DNA of 52,162 nucleotides, taken from the NCBI RefSeq assembly GCF_005503695.1, contig NZ_SCMU01000021.1, positions 1 to 52,162 on the forward strand, written 5' to 3'. Shown here one piece after another: positions 26,613 through 35,109 of the stretch. The notes beneath the pieces are model-generated. The model did not search any database, had not been told where the DNA came from, and saw only the letters and a program-made list of their open reading frames with translations. Positions within the stretch are counted from its first letter, which is position 1, and every line of letters begins with the position of its first letter. Source of the DNA: Sphingopyxis sp. 2PD (lineage in GTDB: Bacteria; Pseudomonadota; Alphaproteobacteria; Sphingomonadales; Sphingomonadaceae). The translations under genes and the position numbers were made by a program.

Positions 26613-28192
26613 CCGTCGGCGGCACCGTCAGCGCCTTTCCGCTGCTGATCAGCGCCACCTCGCTCGCCAACGCCGGACGCCTCGAAGAGGCGGCGCAGCA
26701 GGTCATCGCCCATCTGCGGACGTGTCCCAACGAGCCGCAGGGACTCGCGAAGCTGGGCGAGATCGCGATGCTGCTCGGCGCGCTTGGCCAGTCCGAACAT
26801 TTCCTGCGCCGTGCGCTCGCCGCCGGGTCGCGCGATGTCCAGGTCCGCCGCCACCTCGCGTCGGTGCTCAACCAGCAGGAACGGCTCGACGAAGCGGCGG
26901 CGTTGTTCGCGGCGCTGGAAACCGAGATCGACGATCCCGTCATCCCGGCGATGCACGCTCTGATCCTCGACAAATTGGGCCACAATGCCGACGCGCAGGC
27001 GATCCAGCAGCGGCTGGCCGAGCAGCATGGCGACAAGCCGCACCACTGGATCGCCTATGGCCACAGCCTGCGCGCCGCGGGCGAGGTCGATGCCGCGATC
27101 GCCGCCTATCGCAACGCGATCGCCGCCGACGACGAATGCGGTGAGGCCTGGTGGGCGCTCGCCAATATCAAGAGCCGCGTGCTGACCGACGCCGATGTCG
27201 ACCATATGCAGCGGATGATCGGCATCGCGATCGACGTCCGCAACAGCGCCCCGCTCCACTTTGCGCTTGCCCGCGCGCTCCACGATCGCGGCCGCTATCG
27301 CGAGGCGTTCGACCATTATGAGCAGGGCAACCAGCAGCGCGCCGACGACATCGGCTATGACGCGCGCGAACTGACCGCCGAAGTCGCCGAGGTCGAGGCG
27401 GCCGTCGACCCCGCCTTTGTCGCGCGGCTTGGCGCCGAGCCGGTCGGCGACGCGGTGCCGGTCTTCATCGTCAGCCTGCCGCGCTCGGGCTCGACGCTGC
27501 TCGAACAGATGCTCGGCAGCCACCCCGCAATCGAACCCGTCGGCGAGCTACCCTATGCCCCCGCGATCCTGCGCGGCGCGATGGAGATGGCGACGCGGCG
27601 CGGCAAGGTGACGGTGCCGCAGCTGATCGCGCAGATCCCCGACGCTGCCGCCGCCGCGATGGGGCAGGATTATCTTCGCCGCGCCGCGCTGCATCGCAAG
27701 ACCGACCGCGGCTATTTTATCGACAAGCTGCCGCACAATTGGAGCAACATCCTCTTCATCCGCCGCATCCTGCCGCAGGCGAAGTTCCTCGATATCCGCC
27801 GCGATGCGATGGACTGCTGCTTCTCGAATTTCTCGCAAAGCTTTTCGCGCGCCCACGCCTCATCGTTCCGGCTCGCCGACATCGGCCAATGCTACACCGA
27901 TTATGTGCGGATGATGGCGCATCTGGATCGCGTCGCGCCGACGCTGGTTCATCATATCGACTATGAAGCGATGGTCGCCGACCCCGAAGCGCAGCTGCGC
28001 CCGGCGCTTGGCTATCTCGGCCTCGACTGGGACCCGGCGCTGCTCGAATTTCACAAGCTCGACCGCGTCGTGCGCACCCCGTCGAGCGAGCAGGTGCGCC
28101 GCCCGCTCAACCGCGACGGGATGGACGTGTGGAAACCCTATGCCGAATGGCTGGGGCCGCTGCGCGACGCGCTCGGGCCGCTCGCGCGCTGA
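26609..28192 (+). CDS. TPR-sulfotransferase fusion protein
   Basis: 527 residues. The N-terminal half (about 1-270) is helical TPR-like repeats (LEEAAQQVIAHLRTCPNEPQ, AGEVDAAIAAYRNAIAADDE, RYREAFDHYEQGNQQRADDI). The C-terminal half is a sulfotransferase domain: PVFIVSLPRSGSTLLEQML is the PAPS 5' loop, and AKFLDIRRDAMDCCFSNFSQ the 3' region. The same architecture is widespread in alphaproteobacteria and resembles tyrosyl-protein sulfotransferase-like domains, suggesting a peptide or protein acceptor held by the TPR. That is inference. It is the distal gene of the two-gene sulfotransferase unit and ends at a bidirectional hairpin. Confidence 0.88.
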   Translation: MTVGGTVSAFPLLISATSLANAGRLEEAAQQVIAHLRTCPNEPQGLAKLGEIAMLLGALGQSEHFLRRALAAGSRDVQVRRHLASVLNQQERLDEAAALFAALETEIDDPVIPAMHALILDKLGHNADAQAIQQRLAEQHGDKPHHWIAYGHSLRAAGEVDAAIAAYRNAIAADDECGEAWWALANIKSRVLTDADVDHMQRMIGIAIDVRNSAPLHFALARALHDRGRYREAFDHYEQGNQQRADDIGYDARELTAEVAEVEAAVDPAFVARLGAEPVGDAVPVFIVSLPRSGSTLLEQMLGSHPAIEPVGELPYAPAILRGAMEMATRRGKVTVPQLIAQIPDAAAAAMGQDYLRRAALHRKTDRGYFIDKLPHNWSNILFIRRILPQAKFLDIRRDAMDCCFSNFSQSFSRAHASSFRLADIGQCYTDYVRMMAHLDRVAPTLVHHIDYEAMVADPEAQLRPALGYLGLDWDPALLEFHKLDRVVRTPSSEQVRRPLNRDGMDVWKPYAEWLGPLRDALGPLAR

Positions 28193-28200
28193 ACGTAAAA

Positions 28201-28230
28201 CGGCCCGCTCCCGGCGAAGGGAGCGGGCCG
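28201..28230 (-). terminator. Terminator between convergent TPR-sulfotransferase and ahcY
   Basis: A perfect 12-bp stem CGGCCCGCTCCC / GGGAGCGGGCCG with a 6-base loop. On the minus strand it is followed by TTTTACG, so it is best read as the ahcY terminator, and it also lies just 8 bases past the plus-strand stop. Confidence 0.85.
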
Positions 28231-28256
28231 CTCTGATCCACGTTGGTGGAACTTAA

Positions 28257-29672
28257 TCAGTAACGATAATGGTCGGGCTTGAACGGCCCTTCGACCGGCA
28301 CGCCGATATAATCGGCCTGCTTCTGGCTCAGCTTCGAAAGCTGCACGCCCAGCTTTTCGAGGTGCAGCGCCGCGACCTTTTCGTCGAGATGCTTGGGCAG
28401 GACGTAAACGTCGTTCTTGTACTGCTCGCTGCGCGTCCAGAGCTCGATCTGCGCCAGCGTCTGGTTGGTGAAGCTCGCCGACATCACGAACGACGGGTGG
28501 CCGGTCGCGTTGCCGAGGTTCACGAGGCGACCCTTCGACAGGATGATGATCTGCTTGCCGTCGGGGAATTCCACCAAATCCACCTGCGGCTTCACTTCGG
28601 TCCATTTGTAGTTAGCGAGCGCCGCAATCTGGATCTCGCTGTCGAAGTGGCCGATGTTGCAGACGATCGCCATATTCTTCATCGCCGCCATATGTTCGGC
28701 GGTGATCACGTCGGCGTTGCCCGTCGCGGTGACGAAGATGTCCGAGCGCTTCACCGCTTCGTCCATCGTCACGACCTCGAAGCCTTCCATTGCCGCCTGC
28801 AGCGCGCAAATCGGGTCGATTTCGGTGACGAGGACGCGCGCGCCGCCGTTGCGGAGGCTCTGGGCACTGCCCTTGCCGACGTCGCCGAAGCCCGCGACGG
28901 TCGCGACCTTGCCCGCCAGCATCACGTCGGTGCCGCGGCGGATCGCGTCGACCAGCGACTCTTTACAGCCATAGAGGTTGTCGAACTTCGACTTGGTGAC
29001 GCTGTCGTTGACGTTGATCGCGGGGAAGGGCAGCTCGCCCTTCTTGGCGATGTGATACAGGCGGTGGACGCCGGTCGTCGTTTCTTCCGAGACGCCCTTG
29101 ATCGCTTTGACCGTCTTCGTGAGGTAACCGGGGTTCGCCGCGACAAACGCCTTCAGCGCGCGCTGCATCTCGATTTCTTCCTCATTCTCGGGCGCCGGCA
29201 TCGTCTCGCCGGCCTCGAGCTTCGCGCCCCACAGCGCGAACATCGTGGCGTCGCCGCCATCGTCGAGGATCAGGTTGCAGGTGGTGCCGTCTTCCACGCC
29301 CCAGTCGAAGATGCGGCCGACATAGTCCCAATAATCGGCGAGGCTTTCGCCCTTCACCGCGAACACCGGCACGCCCGTCGCGGCGATCGCGGCGGCGGCA
29401 TGGTCCTGCGTCGAGAAGATGTTGCAGGTCGCCCAGCGCACTTCGGCGCCGAGCGCGGTCAGCGTCTCGATCAGCACTGCGGTCTGGATCGTCATGTGCA
29501 GCGATCCGGTGATGCGCGCGCCCTTCAGCGGCTGCGCCGCGCCATATTCGGCGCGCAGCGCCATCAGGCCCGGCATTTCGGTTTCGGCGATGTTGATTTC
29601 CTTGCGCCCGAAATCGGCGAGGCTGATGTCGGCAACGACATAATCACGGGTGTCGGCGGCGAGAGTGGCCAC
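28257..29672 (-). CDS. ahcY: S-adenosylhomocysteine hydrolase
   Basis: 471 residues from a GTG start at 29672 with GGAG 7 bases upstream, the length typical of proteobacterial SAHH with its 40-residue insertion. It hydrolyses SAH to adenosine and homocysteine, relieving product inhibition of methyltransferases. Visible motifs: [16 protein letters not shown] (substrate), [26 protein letters not shown], the NAD-binding [27 protein letters not shown] and the C-terminal KPDHYRY that reaches the neighbour's NAD site. An in-frame ATG at 29861 would add 63 unrelated residues spanning a regulatory palindrome. Single-gene unit. Confidence 0.97.
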   Translation of the reverse strand: MATLAADTRDYVVADISLADFGRKEINIAETEMPGLMALRAEYGAAQPLKGARITGSLHMTIQTAVLIETLTALGAEVRWATCNIFSTQDHAAAAIAATGVPVFAVKGESLADYWDYVGRIFDWGVEDGTTCNLILDDGGDATMFALWGAKLEAGETMPAPENEEEIEMQRALKAFVAANPGYLTKTVKAIKGVSEETTTGVHRLYHIAKKGELPFPAINVNDSVTKSKFDNLYGCKESLVDAIRRGTDVMLAGKVATVAGFGDVGKGSAQSLRNGGARVLVTEIDPICALQAAMEGFEVVTMDEAVKRSDIFVTATGNADVITAEHMAAMKNMAIVCNIGHFDSEIQIAALANYKWTEVKPQVDLVEFPDGKQIIILSKGRLVNLGNATGHPSFVMSASFTNQTLAQIELWTRSEQYKNDVYVLPKHLDEKVAALHLEKLGVQLSKLSQKQADYIGVPVEGPFKPDHYRY

Positions 29673-29771
29673 GGGGATTCTCCATATCGGCAAGTACGAC
29701 CGCAGGCGAGCGGCCACGAAGTCATGGGTAATTATGTTGCGCGCCCTAGCCGAAAGCGCGCCGCCGATCAA

Positions 29772-29791
29772 ATATAAACTTTTCTTTATAT
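29772..29791. promoter_or_regulatory. AT-rich palindrome upstream of ahcY (operator candidate)
   Basis: ATATAAA-CTTTTC-TTTATAT is a perfect 7-bp inverted repeat in a very GC-rich setting, about 100 bases upstream of the ahcY start. This shape fits an ArsR-type dimer site; SahR, an ArsR-family SAH sensor, controls ahcY in several proteobacteria, but I cannot match its exact motif from memory. No SAH or SAM riboswitch fold is evident in the leader. Confidence 0.5.
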
Positions 29792-29881
29792 CGCAATCCG
29801 GGCTCGATCCGCCGAACGGCGCGGACACGCGAATCGGCGGCGCAAAATGCACCGGCGCCAAAATTAATTTTCAGCAGGCGC

Positions 29882-30003
29882 AATTGTGACAATCGACGTC
29901 ACCAAATTGTGACAACGAGTCGGGCAAGCCAAGATTCTGAAAATCCTGACTTATAATACGCCTTGCGACTAGCATAATTCGTGATTGTGACACGAGTGTT
30001 ACA
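29882..30003. promoter_or_regulatory. Repeated AATTGTGACAA sites and a palindrome between ahcY and the TPR gene
   Basis: AATTGTGACAA occurs at 29882-29892 and again at 29905-29915, 23 bp apart (about two helical turns). Further on, TGTGACAC-GA-GTGTTACA (29986-30003) is a near-perfect palindrome (7 of 8 pairs) sharing the TGTGACA core. TATAAT-like TTATAATAC (29951-29959) lies between them and could be a -10 of either strand. Together they imply one regulator with three binding sites in this 400-bp divergent region; its identity is unknown. Confidence 0.5.
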
Positions 30004-30074
30004 AAGTGCCGAAAACATTGACTTTTCCGCCGATGAGCGAGAAAATCGCCCAAAGTTTTCGAGGGGATAGAGAG

Positions 30075-30473
30075 ATGAAAAAAATATTGCTGCCGCTGAT
30101 CGCATTGGCTTTCGCGACCCCGGCTGCCGCGCAATCGATCATCGTCGTCACCGGACCGCAGGCCGATTCGGCCGCGCTGCCGGTGGCCTATGCCGAACTG
30201 CGCGCCGGCGAAAATCACGCCGCGATCGCCAAGCTGACCGGCGACACCAATCTCGACGCCCGCGATCCGTCGCGGCTGATCAACCTCGGCACCGCTTATG
30301 CTCGTCTGGGTCGCACCAGCGAAGCCGCCGCCGCCTATGATGCGGCCCTCGCCAGCCCGATCCGGTACGATCTCGAATTGGCGAATGGCGATTATGTCGA
30401 TTCGCGCTGGGCTGCCCGCACCGCGCGCGCGAACCTCGCCGCCGGTCGTCCACTGCTGGCTTTGGCGCGGTAA
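30075..30473 (+). CDS. Small periplasmic tetratricopeptide-repeat protein
   Basis: 132 residues with signal peptide MKKILLPLIALAFATPAAAQ, so exported. ADSAALPVAYAELRAGENHA and PSRLINLGTAYARLGRTSEA form one or two TPR-like helix pairs, followed by AAAAYDAALASPIRYDLELA. GAGGGGATAGAGAG lies before the ATG. A longer frame to 30006 exists but lacks a signal peptide and I reject it. Its promoter region contains three copies of a TGTGACA-containing site, so it is probably strongly regulated. Function unknown; such small proteins may be stress-responsive envelope scaffolds, a guess only. Confidence 0.82.
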   Translation: MKKILLPLIALAFATPAAAQSIIVVTGPQADSAALPVAYAELRAGENHAAIAKLTGDTNLDARDPSRLINLGTAYARLGRTSEAAAAYDAALASPIRYDLELANGDYVDSRWAARTARANLAAGRPLLALAR

Positions 30474-30515
30474 TCTGATCGTCGCTCCCGCCCCGCGGCA
30501 GGGGCGACGATCAGA
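30474..30515. terminator. Bidirectional hairpin terminator between convergent genes
   Basis: A perfect 12-bp stem (30474-30485 with 30504-30515; core GATCGTCGC / GCGACGATC) encloses a GC-rich loop that resembles the family C repeat core. It starts 1 base after the TPR gene stop and ends 12 bases before the YbaY-like stop. No T-tract, so termination is inferred. Confidence 0.6.
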
Positions 30516-30527
30516 CGATCAGGGGGA

Positions 30528-30950
30528 TCAGCGCGTCTTCACCAGCATGAGCGTCCCCATGTCGATCCGGCTGCGGCCATCGAACGCGACGCTGTTGCGC
30601 GTGTCGGTGATGAACATCAGCCGCCCCGATGCGTCGGTGATGCGCGCCGACACCGCATAGCTGTGGCGCGGATCGAGCTTGTTCTGATCGACGGTGAACG
30701 AAAAGGCGAAGGGAACCTGGCGCCCGTCGGCAGTAAAGCTCTGCTCGGCGATCGTGTGCGACGGCGCGTCCATCAGGCTGACGTCGCTCAGCTGGATCTG
30801 CACCTGCGCGGTCGGCGGCAAAGCCATGCGCTCGCGATAACTGATCTGGCCGGTGACCGACACCGGCTGTTCGGACGGTCCCAGCGTCGCGCACGCGGCG
30901 AGCGGCAGGGTGGCGAGGCTGAGCGCGAGCGCGCGGGCGAGACGGACCAT
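30528..30950 (-). CDS. YbaY-family lipoprotein (YscW-like domain)
   Basis: 140 residues. MVRLARALALSLATLPLAACATL is a lipoprotein signal (lipobox PLAAC). The mature part VTGQISYRERMALPPTAQVQ, PFAFSFTVDQNKLDPRHSYAVSARI split by short loops, and SGRLMFITDTRN is the beta-sandwich typical of YbaY/YscW-domain lipoproteins, whose exact role is unknown but is often an outer-membrane chaperone or envelope component. AGGAGA precedes the start at 30950; the longer frame into the HNH gene is a shadow. Confidence 0.85.
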   Translation of the reverse strand: MVRLARALALSLATLPLAACATLGPSEQPVSVTGQISYRERMALPPTAQVQIQLSDVSLMDAPSHTIAEQSFTADGRQVPFAFSFTVDQNKLDPRHSYAVSARITDASGRLMFITDTRNSVAFDGRSRIDMGTLMLVKTR

Positions 30951-31027
30951 GGCTGTTCTCCTGTTATGGCGCGCGGCGATTAGCCTCGCCGCGATGAACC
31001 CTGTCTGTCCGACCTGTTGCCCGGCGG

Positions 31028-31594
31028 TCAGCCTTCCAGCTCGACGTCCCAATAGAGCCAGTCGATCCAGCTTTCGTGCAGATAATTGGGCGGGAAACAG
31101 CGGCCATTGTCTTGCAACTGCCAGCTCGTCGGTCGCCACGGCTGGCGGTGGATCGGCATATGCGCCTGCTGCGGGGTGCGCCCGCCTTTCTTCAGGTTGC
31201 ACGGCGCGCAGGCGGTGGTGACATTTTCCCACGTCGTCCGCCCGCCCAGCCGCCGAGGGACGACATGGTCAAAGGTCAAATCCTTGCCCGACCCGCAATA
31301 TTGGCAGGCGAAACGGTCGCGCAGGAACAGGTTGAAGCGCGTGAACGCCGGGTGCTGCGACGGTTTCACGTATTGGCGCAGCGCGATCACGCTGGGGATC
31401 GGCATCGTCCGCGTCGGCGAATGAATTTCGCGTTCGTAATTTTCGACGATGGTGACGCGGTCGAGGAAAACCGCCTTGACCGCGGTCTGCCACGGCCACA
31501 GGCTGAGCGGATAATAGCTGAGCGGCGTATAATCGGCGTTCAGGACGAGCGCGGGACAACTATCGGGATGCCGGGCAAGATCGGGATGAAACAT
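31028..31594 (-). CDS. HNH endonuclease
   Basis: 188 residues from the ATG at 31594 (MFHPDLARHPDSCPALVLNA); a GTG at 31639 would add 15 residues. A conserved N-terminal region of this family (NADYTPLSYYPLSLWPWQTA) precedes the HNH core CQYCGSGKDLTFDHVVPRRL and the distal CAPCNLKKGGR, giving CxxC...H...N...CxxC zinc-binding/ββα-metal features. Such stand-alone, chromosomally conserved HNH proteins are common in alphaproteobacteria and are not obviously part of a restriction system. It is divergent from gluQ with 170 bp between starts. Function unassigned. Confidence 0.87.
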   Translation of the reverse strand: MFHPDLARHPDSCPALVLNADYTPLSYYPLSLWPWQTAVKAVFLDRVTIVENYEREIHSPTRTMPIPSVIALRQYVKPSQHPAFTRFNLFLRDRFACQYCGSGKDLTFDHVVPRRLGGRTTWENVTTACAPCNLKKGGRTPQQAHMPIHRQPWRPTSWQLQDNGRCFPPNYLHESWIDWLYWDVELEG

Positions 31595-31764
31595 GGCTTG
31601 GTAACGCAGCCCCCTTCGCTTCTCGGGATGGCGCGCCACTGCCTTCCCTGCGTGACACGATCATTACATGCCGCATCAGATTCTGACGTCAAGGGGGCAT
31701 CTGCCGCAAGATATGGAAGGATTTCGATGAGCGCGGCACAGTATATGGAATCTTTACCAGCGCG

Positions 31765-32616
31765 ATGCTGACCCGTTTCGCGCCCAGCCCGACCGGCGAC
31801 CTTCATCTCGGCCATGCCTATAGCGCGGTACTGGCGCATGATGCGGCGCGCGCCGCGAACGGCCGGTTCGTCATCCGCATCGACGATATCGACGGCAGCC
31901 GTTCGCGCGAAGACTATGTCGCCGCCTCGCTCGCCGACCTCGCGTGGCTCGGGCTCGCCTGGGACGGCGAGCCGCTGCGCCAGTCGAACCGGCTCGACGA
32001 CTATGCCGCCGCGCTCGATCGCCTGCGTGCCCGCGGCCTTGTCTATCCCTGTTTCTGCACCCGCGCCGACATAGCCGCCAGCCTGAGCGCTCCGCACGGA
32101 CCTTCGGGGCCAGTCTATCCCGGCACCTGCCGCGACCTCCCCGCGGCCGAACGCGAACGGCGGATGGCGACCGAGCCGCATTGCTGGCGCCTCGACATGG
32201 CGCGCGCGGTTTTGACCACCGGCGCGCTGGCGTGGGAGGAACAGGGGCAGGGGGAGCGGATCGCCGACCCGCTCGCGCATGGCGACATCGTCCTCGCGCG
32301 CAAGGATGCGCCCGCCAGCTATCACCTTGCCAGCACGCTCGACGATGCGATGATGGGGGTCACGCATATCATCCGCGGCGCCGACCTGCTCGCGTCGACC
32401 GATGTCCACCGCCTGCTCCAGGCACTGCTCGCCCTGCCGACCCCGCTGTACCGGCATCATCCGCTCGTCTGCGGCCCCGACGGCAAAAGGCTGGCGAAGC
32501 GCGACGCCGCGGCCTCGCTCGCGTCGCTCCGCGCCGCGGGCGTGGACGGCCCCGCGCTCGCCGCCGATCTGCTCGCGGCGCGGCTTCCCACTGGTTATTC
32601 GCTGCAAATGCCCTAA
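31765..32616 (+). CDS. gluQ: Glutamyl-Q tRNA(Asp) synthetase
   Basis: 283 residues. RFAPSPTGDLHLGHAYSAVL carries the HLGH nucleotide motif; YPCFCTRAD plus YPGTC supply the zinc ligands typical of GluQRS; and KRLAKRDAAA replaces the KMSKS loop. The protein lacks the anticodon-binding domain of full GluRS. It glutamylates queuosine at position 34 of tRNA-Asp, so it needs the cell to have queuosine. It starts a plus-strand run with two small genes 9 and 26 bp downstream. Confidence 0.95.
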   Translation: MLTRFAPSPTGDLHLGHAYSAVLAHDAARAANGRFVIRIDDIDGSRSREDYVAASLADLAWLGLAWDGEPLRQSNRLDDYAAALDRLRARGLVYPCFCTRADIAASLSAPHGPSGPVYPGTCRDLPAAERERRMATEPHCWRLDMARAVLTTGALAWEEQGQGERIADPLAHGDIVLARKDAPASYHLASTLDDAMMGVTHIIRGADLLASTDVHRLLQALLALPTPLYRHHPLVCGPDGKRLAKRDAAASLASLRAAGVDGPALAADLLAARLPTGYSLQMP

Positions 32617-32625
32617 ATAGGGGGC

Positions 32626-32850
32626 ATGAACATTCTGCTGATCATCGGCGTCGTCGTGGCGGCCGGCTTCGTCCTGTTCTCGCTCGCGCGGGGGCTCTTC
32701 TATTTTTCGCAAGGTCATCAGGCGGTGATCGACGGGAAAGTCGAGGAAAATCAGGTGATGCAAAACAAGATGATGATGGCGCGCGTCAAATGGCAGGCGA
32801 TCACCATCATCCTGCTCGTCCTGATCGGCCTGCTCGCCGCGGGCGGCTGA
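32626..32850 (+). CDS. HIG1-like twin-transmembrane protein
   Basis: 74 residues, two membrane helices (LLIIGVVVAAGFVLFSLARG and WQAITIILLVLIGLLAAGG) joined by a loop with QVMQNKMMMARVKWQA, the HIG1 (hypoxia-induced gene 1) signature. HIG1 proteins associate with respiratory complexes in mitochondria and alphaproteobacteria. SD-like AGGGGG lies directly upstream. It sits 9 bp after gluQ. Its actual role is inferred by family only. Confidence 0.88.
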   Translation: MNILLIIGVVVAAGFVLFSLARGLFYFSQGHQAVIDGKVEENQVMQNKMMMARVKWQAITIILLVLIGLLAAGG

Positions 32851-32876
32851 TCCTGCCGCCGCGCAGGCTTCGCTAA

Positions 32877-33458
32877 ATGGTCAAGCTCAACAAAATCTAC
32901 ACGCGCACCGGCGACGACGGCACCACGGGCCTTGTCGACGGTTCGCGGATCGCCAAATCGGCGCCGCTGATGGCGGCGATCGGCGATGTCGACGAAGCGA
33001 ACAGCTGGGTCGGTGTCGCGGTCGCCGCGCTCGATCCCGGCAGCGACGCCGCCGCGATGCTGGCGCGGATCCAGAACGAGCTGTTCGACCTTGGCGCCGA
33101 CCTTGCCACCCCCGCCGACATCCAGTTCGGCTTCGGCCCGCACGACATGGCGCTGCGCATCGTCCCCGGCCAGATCGCGCGGCTGGAGGATGAAATCGAC
33201 GCGATGAATGACGATCTCGAGGCGCTGCGCAGCTTCATCCTCCCCGGCGGCACCGAGGCCGCGGCGCGCCTGCACGTCGCCCGCGCGGTCGCGCGGCGCG
33301 CCGAACGCGCCGCGGTCGCCGCCGGTGCGGACCGCGACCTCAACCCGCTCGCGCTGACCTATCTCAACCGCCTGTCCGACCATCTGTTCGTGCTGACGCG
33401 CCACCTGAACGCTGCGGCCAGCGGCGACATTCTCTGGAAACCCGGCGCGACGCGCTGA
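32877..33458 (+). CDS. pduO: PduO-type ATP:cob(I)alamin adenosyltransferase
   Basis: 193 residues, one PduO/CobO-family helical-bundle domain. IYTRTGDDGTTGLVDGSRIA is the ATP-binding N-terminus, GDVDEANSWVGV, and ARRAERAAVAAG with LNRLSDHLFVL the other conserved helices. It attaches the adenosyl group to cob(I)alamin to give coenzyme B12. No B12-dependent enzyme or cobalamin riboswitch is nearby. It is 26 bp after the HIG1 gene and is followed by a 370-bp repeat region. Confidence 0.95.
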   Translation: MVKLNKIYTRTGDDGTTGLVDGSRIAKSAPLMAAIGDVDEANSWVGVAVAALDPGSDAAAMLARIQNELFDLGADLATPADIQFGFGPHDMALRIVPGQIARLEDEIDAMNDDLEALRSFILPGGTEAAARLHVARAVARRAERAAVAAGADRDLNPLALTYLNRLSDHLFVLTRHLNAAASGDILWKPGATR

Positions 33459-33474
33459 CGGCAACGAAGAATGG

Positions 33475-33695
33475 TGTGCGCAGAGATCGCTGAGAAAAGA
33501 TGTCCACGCGGAGACGCGGTGCGACTTTCTCAACCCCGTTCGTGCTGAGCTTGTCGAAGCACCGTTCTTCTCTTGCGAGGTTTCAGGAAGAGCGGCCCTT
33601 CGACAAGCTCAGGGCATACGGCTCTTTTTTCCGCGTCTCCGCGCCTCCGCGTGAACCAAAAAATCTCTGCGTCCTCTGCGCCTTTGTGCGAATCC
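33475..33695. repeat. Nested inverted-repeat element (families B and a second nested type)
   Basis: Within the 372-bp gap 33459-33830, an inner pair carries CTGAGCTTGTCGAAG (left arm 33536-33559, right arm 33596-33621), and an outer pair carries CACGCGGAGACGCGG (33505-33519) against CCGCGTCTCCGCG (33631-33643), with weak further pairing around ATCGCTGAG/CTCTGCG. The inner pair belongs to the family also seen at 36137-36227 and 38868-38936. The rest of the gap up to 33830 holds nothing I can name apart from the probable egtB promoter. Confidence 0.75.
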
Positions 33696-33830
33696 CTTCA
33701 ACGCCGCTGGGTCAGCTCGCTTCGAACGACAAGGACGTCGTTCTCTAAATGTTCTGGACAAGCCCTCGCGCCGTAACCATATTCCTGCCCACCGCGAAAC
33801 CGAATCGGACCTCGGGGGATTATCCTTTTT

Positions 33831-35105
33831 ATGGCTAGCCAGACAGATGTTCCGCCCGTTGCCACCGGTGCCGATAATGCGCTGGCGCTGGCCAGCCGCT
33901 TCGCGGCAACGCGCCGCCTGTCGCTCGACCTCGTCGCAACGCTGTCCGACGCCGACGCCAGCGCGCAGTCGATGCCCGACGCTTCGCCCGCCAAATGGCA
34001 TCTCGCGCACACGACCTGGTTCTTTGAAACCTTCATCCTGCGCGATCATCTTGCGGGATACCGTCTGTTCGACGATCGCTACGCCTATCTGTTCAACAGC
34101 TATTATGAGGCCGAGGGGCCGCGCCACGCGCGCCCGCAGCGCGGGTTGCTGACCCGCCCGTCGCTCGACGACATCCGCATCTGGCGCGCGCATGTCGACA
34201 CCGCGGTGCAGGCCGCCTTGCCCGATCTGCCCGCCGCCGCCTTGTCGCTGGTCGAACTTGGCATCCATCATGAGCAGCAACATCAGGAATTGCTGCTCAC
34301 CGACCTCAAGCATCTCTTTGCGCAGAACCCCCTCGGCCCGGCGGTCTGGGACAGCGAAATCGCGCGTAATGTTTCGCAGTTTTCCGCCATGAAATGGATC
34401 GAGGGCAAGGCGGGTATCGTCGGCGTCGGCCATGCTGGGGGCGGCTTCGCCTTCGATTGCGAAGGCCCGCGCCACGATACGCTCCTCGCGCGCCATGCGC
34501 TCGCCAGCCGCCCGGTCAGCAACGGCGAATGGCAACAGTTCATCGCCGACGGCGGTTATCACACCCCCTCGCTATGGCTCAGTGACGGCTGGGCATGGGT
34601 GCAGGCCGAGGGAGTCGACGCGCCCGCCTATTGGGATGGCGATCGCCAGTTCACGCTGGCGGGATGGCAGGACATCGACCCCGCTGCGCCCGTCACCCAC
34701 ATCAGTTTTTTCGAAGCCGACGCCTTCGCCAGCTGGGCGGGCGCGCGCCTGCCGACCGAGTTCGAATGGGAGGCCGCGGCGGCGGGGCTCGATCCGGCTG
34801 CGGGACAGCAGCTCGACGCCGCCGGGCCGGTTCAACCCGCGGCGACCGGCGATGACACCGATCTGCAACAGATGTTCGGCAGCGTCTGGGAATGGACCGG
34901 CAGCGCCTATCGCCCCTATCCCGGCTTTCGCGCCGCGCCCGGCGCGGTCGGCGAATATAATGGCAAGTTCATGAGCGGCCAGTTCGTGCTGCGCGGCGGC
35001 AGCTGCGCGACCCCGCGCGGCCATCTTCGCGCCAGTTACCGCAACTTCTTCTACCCCCACCAGCGTTGGCAGTTCACCGGCCTCCGCCTCGCAAAGGATA
35101 TTTGA
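33831..35105 (+). CDS. egtB: Ergothioneine biosynthesis sulfoxide synthase
   Basis: 424 residues. N-terminal DinB-like domain with HLAHTTWFFETF and HHEQQHQELLLTDL (the three-His iron site of the EgtB family). C-terminal formylglycine-generating-enzyme-like domain with LPTEFEWEAAAAG, EWTGSAYRPYPGF and the ending VLRGGSCATPRGHLRASYRN. EgtB couples hercynine and a thiol donor with oxygen on non-haem Fe(II). No egtA or egtC in the window, suggesting a short pathway using cysteine or an external gamma-glutamylcysteine source. It is followed by egtD after a 4-bp gap. Confidence 0.95.
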   Translation: MASQTDVPPVATGADNALALASRFAATRRLSLDLVATLSDADASAQSMPDASPAKWHLAHTTWFFETFILRDHLAGYRLFDDRYAYLFNSYYEAEGPRHARPQRGLLTRPSLDDIRIWRAHVDTAVQAALPDLPAAALSLVELGIHHEQQHQELLLTDLKHLFAQNPLGPAVWDSEIARNVSQFSAMKWIEGKAGIVGVGHAGGGFAFDCEGPRHDTLLARHALASRPVSNGEWQQFIADGGYHTPSLWLSDGWAWVQAEGVDAPAYWDGDRQFTLAGWQDIDPAAPVTHISFFEADAFASWAGARLPTEFEWEAAAAGLDPAAGQQLDAAGPVQPAATGDDTDLQQMFGSVWEWTGSAYRPYPGFRAAPGAVGEYNGKFMSGQFVLRGGSCATPRGHLRASYRNFFYPHQRWQFTGLRLAKDI

Positions 35106-35109
35106 AACC

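Noticed and set aside
29673..29771. SAH or SAM riboswitch in the ahcY leader
   Set aside because: I could not find a conserved aptamer stem or core; only the AT-rich palindrome at 29772-29791 stands out, which fits a protein operator better.
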